64,000 nucleotides of DNA from Paramecium tetraurelia (GCF_000165425.1 NW_001799650.1:62001-126000); one strand, 5' to 3'. Positions 1 to 12,334 are shown, numbered from the stretch's first letter. Notes: generated by a model not told the origin, from the letters alone. Translations and numbers: made by a program.

Positions 1-434
1 TGATGATGTCCTTATTTACTTTTCGAATAGTAATCAATTAAAATCAATTTCAAGTCTAGTTATAATAATTTATTATATCTTGAGATATTATAAGATAATC
101 ATGAATTATGATTTTAACTCTTATAAATTATAATTAAGATTTGTACTTAAATCTTTAAAAAAACGATTTAGTTATACCCAAATTTGTAATGTAGATTAGG
201 AATTCTGAGATGTGAATAAATTATTATTGATGCTCTAAAAAATATATGCAATTAAATTCGTTATTAAAAGTTACATTTGATGTCAATTATTCTTTTATGA
301 ATATCCATTTAATCTAATTTTGTTTAGCAATAAAAAATGATTTACAATTAAAATAGTAACTAAAATTCAACTGAATAAATTAAACTATTGTAATTATTCT
401 ACTATTCAATTAATAAAACTTATTTGCAAATATT
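1..434. other. AT-rich non-coding start of window
   Basis: Very AT-rich sequence with no reading frame resembling a protein. It probably holds the 5' flank of the gene starting at 435 and perhaps the end of a gene lying to the left. Nothing else seen. Confidence 0.5.
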
Positions 435-1181
435 ATGGACAACTAAATGCCAATTATTAGAAAACGGAGCAACATAAGTGATAAGGGATAAGAAAAGAAC
501 AGTAACACTCCTCCTATGATAAATTGTGATAAATTGATAACTAATTTATAGAAGATTACATTGATGGATATATTAGATCAATTCGCAAAGGACTCAGAGA
601 GCAAGAGTCTAATAGAGATTTTAAGATCAATCTTTGAGATTTCAGAAAAGCCTCAAAGGGTTTAACAGAAATCTTAGGCTGATTTGTGGAGTATCAATAA
701 TTACAAAGATAACTAAAAATTCGAGTTTAATGATGAATAAAATAAATTTAATAGGAAAAATTGTTCTGACAATTAGAATACTAAGTAGAAGGATTACAGA
801 AATAGAGACAACGATAAAAACTACCACAATGAGAAGTTTGATAGATATGATCGATAAGATAAATACGATAGGAATGAGCGAAGACCAAAACAAGATAATA
901 ATGAGAGAAATGATAGGCATGATCAATATACTAAGAATGACAAATATCAGAAATATGACAGGAAGGACAATTACGATAGGCGGGATAATTAGGATAAGCA
1001 TTTTAATGACAATAAGGGAAGGAGGGATTATCATGGGAATGACAACTAGAACTAAACACAGGAGATCAGAAGTGATTGGGTTGTAAAGATACCAGACAGT
1101 GTTGCATTTGGTTAATAATAATGGGGAGCAGAGAATTTTAATTAGAATTAGTTGTAGTTGTCTGTGGCGACTCCTAAATGA
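435..1181 (+). CDS. Asp/Arg/Asn-rich low-complexity protein, unknown function
   Basis: Intronless frame of 248 codons plus TGA, with many TAA/TAG read as Gln. The N-terminus (MDNQMPIIRKRSN) is followed by a moderately ordered segment to about residue 90. A long hydrophilic tract to about residue 205 is built of irregular Asp-Arg/Tyr-Asp/Asn-Asp repeats. A short, less biased C-terminus contains WVVKIPDSVAFG. Tracts rich in alternating charges are common in RNA-associated proteins, but no RNA-binding domain is visible, so no function is assigned. The B-box/MORN gene starts only 24 nt downstream on the same strand. A standard-code reading of another frame here gives a misleading 150-residue ORF. 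Confidence 0.7.
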
Positions 1182-1205
1182 ATAAATAATTAATTTAATT
1201 ATAAA

Positions 1206-3027
1206 ATGTTATACGGACTTTAATGCAGAAAGCATCCAAGTATTTAAGTATCTTTTGTGTGCACTAAAGTGAATTGCAATTATGGCAATCTTCTGTGTTA
1301 GTAATGTAAATGATTTTATTGAAACCATAGGCATAAATGGAAATTTATAACATAAAAATGAGCATAAGAATTATTTGAATCAGCTTAATGAATTTGTCTA
1401 TCAGTAGAATGGGAAGACAAAAACTGTGTTGATTCCCAGCATTAATAGTACACTTTAAGAATTAGATAAAAGATTGAAGGAATATAATGCATTGATAGAC
1501 AGAGAGGCATAGGAAATTGATACGGATATACAACAGTTGTTGAAGATTTTTTATGAGAGTTCAGAGAAAGCAAAGAAACAGATTCAGGAGATAATCAGAA
1601 GAGATTTATGTGAGTAGCAAGCAAAAAATCTAAATTTTAAATAGCAATTACAAGAAATACAATCTAATGAGTAAAAAAGGAACGACAATACCAATTATTT
1701 ATTCAATACAATATTCTTTAGAGACCAAGATAAGGAATTACCCGTGTCTGAATAATCTTTAATGTAGATTATCAACAAGTATAAAATACTGTAATATGAA
1801 GAAATGGAAATCTGAACTAACTACGATGTGACATTCTCAATTGCTTAAATAATGTAATTGGTACATTATAACCTACGAGTAATAGAATTCGCTACAAGAG
1901 TACCTAGAATCAAATGTAATTATTCAATCTACTTAAAAATGACTTCATTCAAAGTTTGAATTGTCTATTCCAGAAACTAACGGATCTCACCCAAGAGTTC
2001 CACACAGTTGAAGACATGAAGCGTAGTTTGTATTAGTTCGGGTCTTTAGATGGTTCTTAATCGCTCAAATAATCATAAGTGGTATAAAGGACTTTGGGAT
2101 CTTCTCAGTTCATAAGCACAGGACACTAAAGCCAGAGATTCCATCGCTCAAATAGTTAATCTTAGATTATGAGTGTGAAGACCCTAGAATCCTTCCCGCC
2201 CTTGTCTCATATGATTTAATCAATTTTGAATAAGATAGGCCATTTATAGCCTCCTTAGGCAGATTCTTTGTTGAATAATATCGAAACAGTGCCTCCTTGT
2301 TAATTCCCCGATGGGATTATCTATGAAGGTCAGATTTAGAATAATTAGAGGTTTGGTTGGGGGAGAGCCATCATTGGACAAGACTATTTCGAAGGATATT
2401 GGAGAGGTGGATTGCCTTTTGGATTTGGAAGAATAATTTTGGCATCTGGAGATTATTATGAAGGGTTCTCTTAAAATGGTAAGGCAAATGGTAGAGGATA
2501 GTTTGTGTCTGGGATTTATTCCTATGAGGGAGATTGGGAGGAGGATCAAAAACATGGGAAAGGGTAAGAGATAGTGTAAGGAAAGTATGAATACAAAGGG
2601 GACTTTAAGAATAACATGAAGTGTGGGTAGGGGACATTGGTTGATTTGGTGACAGGGAATGTGTACCAAGGGGAATTTTTGAATGATTAGTTGTAAGGAT
2701 AGGCTACGATTGAATATAAGAATGGGGACAAATACTTAGGATATGTCTTAACGGTGGATGGGCAGATAAAAAGAAATGGGTAAGGAATCTATTACTGGGT
2801 GGATTCGAGGAAGTATGAGGGACAATATGAAAACGACAAAGAGCATGGAGATGGAGTATTCATATGGTATTTGTCATTCTAATAGTGAAAATAGGCCAGA
2901 CTAATGGATGTATAAAGGGTAGTGGTACTTTGGAATGCAACATGGAAAGGGAATCCAATGCAATCCTTAAGGGAAGGAGAGAGAGGGGATTTGGGAGAAA
3001 GGATAGTTTAATAAGTGGATTAGTTGA
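1206..3027 (+). CDS. B-box zinc finger, coiled-coil, MORN-repeat protein
   Basis: Model of 581 residues with introns at 1306-1330, 1779-1801 and 2867-2894. The second and third restore the frame; the first removes in-frame TGA. Residues about 7-45 form a B-box-like Cys/His cluster (CRKHP, FVCTKVNCNYG, LLCQQC, later HxxxH). A charged helical region follows to about 180, then a Ser/Gln-rich linker. From about 353 to the end there is a run of MORN repeats (YEGQ, FEGYWRGG, YEGDWEEDQKHGKG, YKGDFKNNMKCGQG, YEGQYENDKEHGDG). MORN repeats typically bind membranes or build cortical and ciliary scaffolds, and B-boxes mediate protein contacts. Putting both in one chain suggests a cortical scaffold, which is inference. 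Confidence 0.85.
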
Positions 3028-3084
3028 AAAGTGTGATGTCTATTTAATATAAAATATTCAGTTTATATTGATAATCTTAATATT

Positions 3085-4315
3085 TCATTTCTTGCCATAT
3101 GAAGTTTAGTTAGCCATTTCCAATACTTGTTATTTGAAGATGTGGATCACTTCATCGATGATGGCGTTCTCCTCTATTGTCATAGTTAAATAAATACCAT
3201 TTCTTCTATTTAATTCGGTATCATAGAGTTCTCTCAACTCATATAAACTAGCTGTGGCAGCATTGATGGCATTTTGTGAATCCTTTAATACTGAATTGGC
3301 TTTGGCCTAAACAGCAAGGGCAGCTTATTCTTACTAAAAGAGATTAGATTCTATATGATTACCACAACTAATTTGTCTTGGAGTTGAGTCTTTCTTTAGA
3401 TTTCATCTTATAAGTGAACCTTCTCAGCTTCAGAGTCAGCCAACCAATCAGCTAATTGATAATATCCAGCGATTTCATTTTGTTCTAAAGCAGCCAAAGC
3501 AGATTTCAATTGATCTTCCAAATCACTCAAGGCATTATAGACTAATTGACCAACATTGACTCCTGGTTGTCTGTCTCCTCCAGTTGTGCCTTCGCTCTCT
3601 CCCAAAGCGTGTAATTCAGCATTTCCTGAGGCTTGTTCTGAAGCCAATTAAGCGAATTTGCTCATGGCATCTTGATTAAATAATTGACTGTATTGTTTCA
3701 ATTTGTCAGCAACATTCTCGACTTTCAATTCAACCATTGATGATGGAGCTCCTGTTAAGTATCCGCTAAGCATTTCCTCATATAGTATACCTCAAATCAT
3801 TCTTTAATATTCTGATGACTCCCAAAGCATCGTTGTGTTATTTAATTGCTCTTACAAACAAACCATTTGAGAAACATCTGAGTTCTTCTAATTCAACTTC
3901 TCTTCTGTCGATATCAGCTAATCTTTATGTAGCCCAAGCAATGTAGTCTGTTGCTTCCTGAAGTGTTATATGATTTCAATTACTCTATATTCAACTCCGA
4001 TTTACTCTCTTCTTGCCTTTGCACTTGCCCAAGCCTTTTGATTCAATTCATTCACTTTTGATAAAGCTGCAATTCTGGATTATCCAATTTCCTCGTCTGA
4101 TATGTTTTTCTCATCTGCTAATCCTTATGCTTCTATATTGCTTGTCTTCAAATCATTCAATAAATCATAGACTGCTTGAATAGCATCATTTGATTGTGAT
4201 CCTGTCTTTGAAATTGATTGCAATTTATTATTACCTACAACAACAGTGCAAAATCAATATCCCACGCTTGAACACTCACTAAAGCAATCAAAGCTACGGT
4301 TATGAACTTATTCAT
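3085..4315 (-). CDS. Trichocyst matrix protein (secretory granule core)
   Basis: Model of 373 residues with introns at 3334-3362, 3766-3790, 3958-3983 and 4206-4234. The signal peptide is MNKFITVALIALVSVQA. The helical repeats are Ala/Glu/Gln-rich with the TMP-type core pattern (ELEELRCFSNGLFVRAIKQ, ALGVIRILKNDL, AINAATASLYELRELYDTELN). TMPs are made as ER preproteins, cleaved in the granule and crystallised as the trichocyst body. The length and the two-halved helical layout fit the family. It converges with the MORN gene, with 57 nt between the stops. A second TMP lies at 46026. Confidence 0.9.
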
Positions 4316-4853
4316 CTCAATAAAATTAATAATATATTTCCACAAAAACGGGTAATCACTTAATTAAAAATTAATATCAATCAATACAAACACAGCAAAA
4401 ATACCAAACAACCCTTCCAATAATCTCTACTTCTCAATCTGTGTTGAATATATATTCATTATATTCATTACTCTTACGATTCACCTATTATTTATCTGGA
4501 TTCTAAAGAACAATTGCGTTTCTTGTAAAAGTATAGTCCTCCTTTACTTTTTGAAATACACCAGTAATCTGAATATTAAATCATCCACTCTGGTCACTAG
4601 AAGTCGTTAATTTTATTAATTTATAATATTCCAGATATATTCTAATTAATTATTCTAAATTAATCACTCCCATGCTAAGATTGGATTCTCAATTTTAGTC
4701 TAAAAAATATAATATATATTTTATTAATCGGACTCTTCTATAATACCTCCATTAGCTTGTATTTATTTGATTTTTTTTTTCAAAATTAAAATTTATATGT
4801 AACGATAATCATTTCAAAATAGGAAAGATGTTAATATAGATTATCTATTTTGA
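4316..4853. other. Intergenic, with weak minus-strand frame
   Basis: No supported gene. On the minus strand, 4434-4673 reads as an 80-codon frame interrupted once by TGA at 4581-4583. Its second half (ITGVFQKVKEDYTFTRNAIV) loosely recalls the last strands of an NTF2 fold. With only one stop codon such open frames arise by chance, so this is recorded only as a possible gene remnant. Confidence 0.3.
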
Positions 4854-5666
4854 TCATAAAAATGATCTGATATTGTTTTACAAAATAAAATCATCATTTC
4901 CTTTGCAAATACTCTATTCGCTATCACTTCCTATTTCTTCCAAATTAGCATTAACTTTTTCGTTCGGGGTTCCATATGCCGTATTTGTATTATTATTATT
5001 GTTGTTTTCACTCAAATATATTAGTACTGAATCATTTTCAACTGCTTCTATTATGGCTGTTCCCGGTAGCTCATATGTTAAATCATTTATAACTAATTTA
5101 AATTTCTTTTCTCGCAAATTTTCAATAAACTTAGCACATTCAAAGGCATTAAAATCAAGTTCACCATCAGATTCCTATTTTTCATAGATTACTTCTTAAC
5201 AGAATTTTGATTTATCCTTATTTTACTTTATTTTCTTCTTATTCAATACATCTTCGTCTTGATTAGAGGGTTAAGGAGCTTTTTTGAATTATTTCTTGAT
5301 CATTTTCCATTCTTCAGATATTAACTGTGTCAATTAATTATGATTAAGTTCTGGTCTTTCTAATTTAATTTCCTTTAATCTTGAATTATAATAGGATTTC
5401 CAATCATCATTTTTATTGACTTTGGATTCTTTATTCGCCTAGATTAGTTTGTCCTGATTGGTTTCCTTGTTTCCCATCTACTCAAAAATATCTTCTGCAC
5501 TTGACTCATTAAATATTTATTCTTAATGAATAGGCTATTCCACTTTAACTAACTGTATAAAATATCATTCAATATATACTTTCAATGAGGGTATTTGCTT
5601 AAATTTCTTGTCTTTAAATAATTCGAATTGATTGCAAAATATTTGCTTCTTTTTTGAATTTTACAT
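4854..5666 (-). CDS. Hypothetical protein, Lys/Glu-rich then Asn tract
   Basis: Model of 261 residues with one 27-nt intron at 5553-5579 that carries an in-frame TGA. The N-terminal 140 residues are charged and Gln/Asn-rich. A compact segment around 175-220 (KFKLVINDLTYELPGTAIIEAVENDSVLIYL) alternates hydrophobic and polar residues like a beta-rich domain. It is followed by a poly-Asn stretch and an acidic end (EEIGSDSE). No family is recognised. The start chosen is the first ATG of the open frame. An internal ATG at 5480 (MGNKE) would create a possible N-myristoylation site, but the upstream frame and intron argue for the longer form. Confidence 0.6.
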
Positions 5667-5858
5667 TTTTTAATTTATAAATAATTCATAATGGCGGTAA
5701 CGCTCTTAAATTCATTTCAAGGGCATCAAAACAAAAACTTATTAATCACCAAGGACATTTATCTGATATTCTCAACGTCTATGATGATAGAACACCAAAT
5801 ATTAATCTAAATTTGAAATGTATAAAATAATAATAATTTCCATAAAAATTATAGCAAT

Positions 5859-6612
5859 TCAATTAGGTTTCTAAAATTAAACCTTATGAGAGTATTCTCT
5901 GTCATCTATTTCATCATCCACATCCTTTACATTATTGGTTTTGTATGGGTGTTTGAGTTTATCCTTGATCTCCTCATACTACTCATCCTCTTCCGCTGGC
6001 TTTGGAATAACACCTACATCATATATTTAAATGCAAACCTTGCCCAATCAGTAGGTCTTCAATCGAAGCGAAAGTAATTTTTCTTAATTTGTGGATAAAG
6101 GGAATATTGGAAACTGCCTTAGTGTCTTTGTAAATAATGAAACAGGGACATTGATCATCTGGAAAATTTTCAATACATTTAGTTGCTACCATCTTAACAA
6201 ACTTAATCTCCTAATACTATTTGGCTAGCTCCTACAAGACTTCATTGAGTTTCAAAGATTCCACAATATAATCTTGATAAAGAGATAGAACAACAAATCG
6301 ATCTTTTGATGCTTCAGTCACCTGTTTAACATATTCATCCCGAGAAATCTCGTACACTTCACCGTATAGCTTCTTCTAAGACTATTCCATCATTTATTAC
6401 AGTCTACATTGAATACACCCATACCTTTAAGCTTTATATTATTTTGTGAATTCATCATCTTCAAAGAAATCATCATCGCTATCTTGTTTATCGTCTAATT
6501 TCTAAATGGCTTATTAATAGGTTTCTGCAAGAGTTGTCACTTTCTCTCTTTCCAAATAATTTCCATGTTTCACATGAATGTCCTCCCACTACGTAGTTAC
6601 ACCATTAGCCAT
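5859..6612 (-). CDS. Phosducin-like protein (PDCL2/PDCL3 type)
   Basis: Model of 235 residues with introns at 6404-6424 (21 nt, phase-neutral, inferred from family length) and 6014-6038 (25 nt, removes TGA). It has the family's charged N-terminus (WEDIHVKHGNYLER), then the signature YGEVYEISRDEYVKQVTEAS. The thioredoxin fold follows, with FVVLSLYQDYIVES, KFVKMVATKCIENFPDD, CFIIYKD and GQGVIPKP. The C-terminus is acidic and ends near SHKVQFQKPN. PhLP2-type proteins assist the CCT chaperonin in folding actin, tubulin and cell-cycle proteins in the cytosol. Length and motif order fit a full-length member. Confidence 0.9.
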
Positions 6613-6738
6613 TGATTATTTATTTTTATTATTACATATACTACAAACTACATTCTCTTTATACTCATACATAAGAAGGATTAAACTTAAAATATATAAC
6701 TGTGTTAGTAATGATCAATATATAATTAATATCCATAT

Positions 6739-7220
6739 TCAATAGAATGAATTGCGATTTCCATTGTAATAATCCCATTTCTCTTTATCTTGTTAAATGT
6801 TTCCAATTGTATTTGGAATTTAATTTAACTAGGCTTACTGGTTACCATTTTTCTATTATACAGGAAAACCCATGGAATATCCATCTGCATTTTCTTATCC
6901 TGCTTGTTAAATATTTATATCTTACCGGATTCTTCTTTAGTTTTTTAATTATCCACTGTGTCAAACATATCATTGTACATTGTATCGATACTATTAAGGG
7001 CATCATCTAACTCCTTGTTGCTCCCTGGTTCAAAAGAGAATGGAGCAGGTTTCTTTGGTGGAACAGTAGGCTTATTTTTTGGTTATTATGCATATTATTG
7101 CTATGGAACTTATTATCCAAGGTATTATTATTAAGCGTAAATTTATGGATATTAGACATAGCTTTATTATGAGTATTAATTTTGAGAGTAGGCATTACCA
7201 TAATTGTTAGGGATTTACAT
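6739..7220 (-). CDS. Gln/Tyr/Asn-rich prion-like small protein
   Basis: Model of 151 residues with one 26-nt intron at 6900-6925. The first 50 residues are a Gln/Tyr tract (QYSQQSYVQYPQIYAQQQYLG) encoded almost wholly by TAA/TAG. A Pro/Lys linker (KPTVPPKKPAP) and a short acidic helix (ELDDALNSIDTMYNDMF) follow. The C-terminal half is again Gln/Asn-rich and ends DYYNGNRNSFY. Such composition is typical of prion-like, condensate-forming segments; no domain is recognised. Standard-code frames on both strands here are shadows. Confidence 0.65.
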
Positions 7221-8529
7221 ATTATTAAATAAGAATAATAATAAAACTATATATACTACAGATGCAGACTTAATAAAAATATAAATCTCCAAAATATGAT
7301 TAATCTTTGGAGATTTATATTTATCAAATATTTTTGGTTAATTTTATAACTTTGCTATATGTTATATGGTTTCATTATAAAAAAGGTGAGCTTCCAAAAG
7401 TAAGAGGATAGTTCTCAATAAAAAAAAATTTAATAAAAAAGCTTAACAAATGTACTTCACAGTTTTCCTGAACATTATTAATATATTTTTTCGCTTGACT
7501 TTCAAATTTATGAAGTATTTATATTGAGAAGATTAAATTTCTTAATTTAATAATAAAACTTATATTTTGATTTTGATTAGTTCTATGAATCCATGTGAAT
7601 TCTAAAATATACATTAATTTACAGGTTACAATATTTAATTCTTGTATTTCAGTATCAAAAAAGAAAGTATTCTAACTGTATTTTTTTTGACTTTATTTAT
7701 ATTTTAAAAAAGGAAGGAGTATTAATTTTGATACTATTTGATTTAATTATCATCCATAGTTTTTCCATATTATAGTAATCACATATGCTATAATTTCTTG
7801 AATTTTAAGCTTATCTGTAATAAAAGACTGTCATGGCGTTGCTAGACTAAATAATTAAGTTTTAATCAGATTTATTTTCAGAATTTAAGCATTTTATTTC
7901 TATGTCAAGAATCTTATAAAGTTAAGATGAATAATTATTAGGATATGCAAATTTATCAGAAAATAAGCTCAATAATCTATTTTTATAAAACTTATATTTA
8001 AACTTAATTGCTATATAGGATCAATTATACTCTATATCTTAAAGAAGAATTTGAAAATTACTATTGAATCATCATTTAGTTAACTAGATTAAATAAGAAT
8101 AAGTATAAATTTTAACAACAGTATAAAGTTCTAAGACACCCTCTTCAGTTATAGTCTTAAAATAATGTTCGATAATTTGCTGAAATATTAACAACTAATT
8201 TAAATTTTATAATCCATTAGAAACTATATATTTAGCTACAAATTTAAGTTTTAGATTTAATCTGCTTGATTAGAACTATCCACTTAAAAATAAATAATTA
8301 TCAAGAAAACTAGTGAGAGTGTAGCACTTATTATTTTCAAAGGAGGTGCAGACTCCATATCCTATGTTATAAGTAAGAATTGATTTCAATTTAAGAAATT
8401 GGCAGGAAATTACCTTAGAAAGAGAAGAAATCGCCGTAATTAAAATACATCCTACTTAAAGTATCAAATTTTATGATATTCTCTGAAAAATTAAATAGAA
8501 TCTGATTGATTTAATAATAAAGGATGCAT
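7221..8529. other. 1.3-kb AT-rich intergenic region
   Basis: Long for this gene-dense window. Poly-A/T runs are frequent, and I found no frame with family motifs or plausible micro-introns on either strand. It may hold UTRs, a non-coding RNA or a decayed gene, but nothing specific is supported. Confidence 0.5.
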
Positions 8530-8806
8530 TCAGAGACCATCATGTATTTTTCTTCTTCTTCTTTTAGGTTTAGCGCCTCCACATGGACAATTATCATCTC
8601 CAATTCCATCCTACCATCTACATGTGGAACCATCTTCGCAAGAGCATTCACCGTTTAGATTATCTGTGCATTATAAATGCATGTATGTGCATTTGAAATC
8701 TTAGGCCAATTGCATGCAATCTAGTTTAAAGATAATTAATACTTGCATTCACTTAAGTTATTTAAAGCAGAAGGAGGAGTGCTCCAATGAATATAAATTT
8801 CTTCAT
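8530..8806 (-). CDS. Small secreted Cys-rich peptide with polybasic tail
   Basis: Model of 84 residues with one 22-nt intron at 8721-8742. The intron joins a signal peptide exon (MKKFIFIGALLLLLQITQVNA) to a Cys-rich body. The mature part has eight Cys (CxCxx...CPC pattern), with acidic loops (CSCEDGSTC, DDNCPC). It ends in a basic block KPKRRRRK before IHDGL. The signal peptide needs the intron to be in frame with the Cys-rich exon, which supports the splice. No family is recognised. The shape (signal, disulfide core, basic tail) resembles secreted effector or signalling peptides; function is unknown. Confidence 0.7.
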
Positions 8807-8950
8807 AATTATAATAATTAATTGATTTTTTGAGTTATTAATTTAAATTCAATCATAAATTTATGCTCTCGTGTTGCATAATACAATTATTGTAGTATTA
8901 ATAAATTTATGAGGAGAATTAAGAATTGAAAAAGATGTTAATATAAATTT

Positions 8951-10591
8951 TCACAAGAATACTTAAATATCATCTTATATTTATTCAAATTTGGAAAGAT
9001 ATTTTACATTGTCTACAAAAATGGTAGAATCAGATTCAGTAATGATCGGATCTATTTTAATTACTTTAATCAGAGCTTTAATGTCATAAGAAGGGATAAG
9101 AGTATTCTTACATTAAATGTAAGTTAATATGTAATGCAAAGGAAAATGAGTATCTTCGAATTGATCCATTTCTGATCTGGGGAATAATAATCTCCTTTCT
9201 ACATCCTTGATGTACAGATCTTCTAGGTTGTATTCGCCAAGTAAATTCTTGACTTGAATAATAAAAGTACTATTAATAAATGGCTTAAGGATTTATTATC
9301 TAAATAATTCAGCTTTAATATCCTTTATTCTTGAATGCAATGGCAATGCCACATACTCTCCGACTAAATAGGGGAAAAGCCCATTCTTAATTGCCACAAT
9401 GAACTATTCGCTTTCAAATCTCTGTGTTTGTAAGAATTTATTATAGGCAACACTTCTCAATAATCTAAGCATTAGATCCTTGGCTAAACTTGAATAAAAT
9501 CCATTGTCAAAAAGCTTAGTAATAAACGGAATCGGTTTTTAGATTAAATATCGATACTCCTCGAATTAATTTAGAGCTCTTTCAATAAAGAGATAGTTGT
9601 AGTTAGCCTTCATTAACACTTGAGCAATGGCATACTTAATATAAAATATTTCTAGATAAGTGAATTGAAGAGTTGTAAAAAATTAAATCATCTATTCAAA
9701 ATTAATGATGCTTTCATAATAAACCCCCTTTAGTAGTTCTTACAATACAACTTTTAATTAATTAAGATTAGTGTTTTGAAAAAACATTTTCATTATGTCT
9801 TAAGACAGGAGATAATCAAAAACATCATTATTTAATTATTCAACTTAAAACCTATCAATTCTCACTACATTGTTTCCCCGATCTCTTTCCCATCTATTGG
9901 TAAATGCGATTTCTTCAGGTAAAACTTTTTTTGATGTATTTTTCCTAGAGGCGTACTTACTCATCTCATTCTATGATTATTATAGTGAGGGTAGATGAGT
10001 ACGATTGTCTTGACATGATTCCAAGGAATTTCTATTATTCTAAGTTAAGTCCTTGATTGTGATATTTCTTGACTGATATTCTACTTTCTTGGGTTTATAG
10101 AGTCCATTAAAGAATCCTTGCTGTTGGGAACCATCCAAATTGGATTGAGATTTGCGATGTTGAGTTTTACCAACATAATTCAAATTAGGAGTGACTATCG
10201 ATGATTGGATGTTATTGGTGATTGTATCTATAGATTCTTGTTTAAATTAAGAATACTATTCTTTTAGCAAAGAAGACTATCTTTGAGAAAGTTTGTTTGT
10301 CTCTTAATAGTAATCAGATTATAAGGAAGGTAGCAGAGGATTCAAATAAATTTTTCTGACTGCTATGCTTAATTTATCTTCTGATCTTTATTTGAGTTTA
10401 GCTCTCTCATTCAAGTAACGTTAATACTTTTCAACTACTTACTTATATTGTTAATTAGTGGTTTCATTATTACTAAATTATAACATATAAAAATTATCAT
10501 AATTTGCATTTTCTTAATTGTTTATTTGTGATTTGATTTAGTTTAACTATTTCCCCATTGATTTTTATATTGACTTGAATAAACACACCAT
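8951..10591 (-). CDS. Large unknown protein, intronless
   Basis: Single frame of 546 residues ending at TGA 8951-8953. The first half (to about 290) is hydrophilic and Gln/Ser/Asn-rich. The second half is ordered and helical with regular Leu/Phe spacing (QLKVVLQELLKGVYYESIINF, LRLLRSVAYNKFL, KNGLFPYLVGEYVALPLH). It could be an alpha-solenoid, but no repeat consensus is clear. The chosen start is the first ATG after an in-frame TGA; an ATG 33 nt downstream (10558) is the alternative. No homologous family is recognised. Confidence 0.7.
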
Positions 10592-11923
10592 TCAAAATAC
10601 TTTCAACATTTTATACTAAAATTACCCATTATTCACATGCTTAACTTTAGATTTGATTTAAATAAATTGTTTGATATCAATTTTCATTGAATCATCCAAT
10701 CATAGATGGCAACCTCAAACTGTCTGTGATTCTTATCAATAAAATAATAGATTTTCTACACAAAATTAAGATTTTTATAAGTGTTGAAGAGAATATATTA
10801 TTTTATTTATTTAAATGAATTTAATTTATAAATTAATAATGAAGCTTACTAATCTTTTACTAATTTTCAATAATTAATCATATATTTAAGATCTCTTTTC
10901 AACATAATTTAAATTCAATCAAAATTAATCTATGTTGAGAAAAAATAAATTTATTAAAATTAACCAAATAAAACCATTAAATAGTATGCATGGTCAAAAA
11001 AATATACGATATAATTGTATATACTTTTCAATAAAATGGCTTTAAAAATTTAACTTATATAATTAAAATTCAGAAATTTCATATAAACAAACTCTCTCAT
11101 TAAAATTAAGGGATTGCTTAAATAAGGTCAACATTTTAAGATAATCTGCAGATAAAAGAGAAAAGAAATTATCAACTCTTGATACTCTTATTCTTATCTG
11201 TTAATAAGATAGAAAAATAATTATTTCCTAATGAAAATTATTTGTTTGTTCAATTTGAACAAATGATCTAAAATTAGTGAAAGAATTTAGAAGCTAGAAT
11301 TTACTTTCATTAAATTTCCAAAGATCTAATAAGTAATATTAGATAAAGTTGCACTTTTTTATGTTGAATATAACATATAATATTTCTAAACTCCTATATC
11401 TTAGAAACTTAGGCGATCATATAATCATAAAATGACTCATGACTTAGAAACACCTATGCAAAAATGATTGTTTACTAACTAGTGTATTTCAAAAAGAATT
11501 AAATAGAAGAAGATGTCTATAAGGAAACTTAATGAAAAAATTTGGATTATATATTGATAAATAAAATTCTACATCAAATTGATTGATAGAAATGGATGAT
11601 TTAAAAATCTTAGAATTCCTATTTTCAATCTACAAATCAGATCATATTGATTCCTGACATTTATCTAAAGAGAAATATTGATACTTATTCACTTTTAGAG
11701 TGGATTATCTCTTTTATTAACATATGATAATATATTTACTCTGAATCTATCAGAAAATATTATTACTGAAAGATAGGGCTGCTTTGGTGAAAATTACTTC
11801 AAGCAAACATCAATAAAAATTGACTTTAAATAGATTATTAGAGACAGATTCTTTCTAATAATCCAACAGTTTTAGGAATTTGAGTAAAGAATTTATAAAT
11901 TAAATGTATTATTATTATACAAT
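10592..11923. other. 1.3-kb AT-rich intergenic region
   Basis: No protein-like frame found on either strand. The region separates the minus-strand gene ending leftwards from the plus-strand gene starting at 11924, so it probably contains both promoters. No defined element is visible. Confidence 0.45.
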
Positions 11924-12334
11924 ATGCAATTTGACCAAGACTTTGGCCCTTGGTGCAATGATTAGATAACACCAAGATCGCGATAGAATTACTCTCATAA
12001 GACTTCATCAAATAAAAATATAAGCGAAATCAATACCGTTTAAAAGAATTTTCATAACATCAACTCTACAAAGAGATCTCAATTTCCAAAACTTAAATTA
12101 AACAATATTTCTCCTCAAGTGTAGACAAGAAGATCATCTAACAACGTTTCAGTGAAGAAAAAGGAAGAATAAGCTGAACAATAGACTTTACCTAAATTAC
12201 AAAATAAAGCTCTATTATAGTTAAAAATACTAAGACATAGACATACAGAAATAAATGTGGTTTCATAAATTGAAAATATTATAAGGAGAAATTTATTTTA
12301 TATTCCAACACGCAAATATTCAATGATAGATTGA
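11924..12334 (+). CDS. Hypothetical basic protein
   Basis: Intronless frame of 136 residues ending in TGA. The N-terminus is MQFDQDFGPWCNDQITPRSRQ, followed by a Ser/Asn/Lys-rich middle and a more helical C-terminal third (LPKLQNKALLQLKILRHRHTEINVV). No domain is recognised. The frame is rich in TAA/TAG Gln codons and has a protein-like composition compared with its AT-rich surroundings. A downstream micro-intron could extend it, but none is clearly supported. Confidence 0.45.

Noticed and set aside
634..1086. 150-residue standard-code ORF and its antisense mate, rich in Ile/Met/Arg
   Set aside because: They are other-frame readings of the Asp/Arg/Asn-rich gene at 435-1181, whose frame uses TAA/TAG as Gln and ends at TGA.
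4434..4673. Minus-strand frame recalling the end of an NTF2 domain
   Set aside because: It contains an in-frame TGA that no GT..AG intron of matching phase removes, and an 80-codon frame is expected by chance with one stop codon.
5886..6077. Plus-strand hydrophobic ORF resembling a membrane peptide
   Set aside because: It is antisense to the acidic C-terminus of the phosducin-like gene.
7221..12334. Possible CRISPR, transposon or tandem repeat in the sparse AT-rich region
   Set aside because: No regular direct repeats, terminal inverted repeats or transposase-like frame could be seen; poly-A/T runs explain the repetitiveness.
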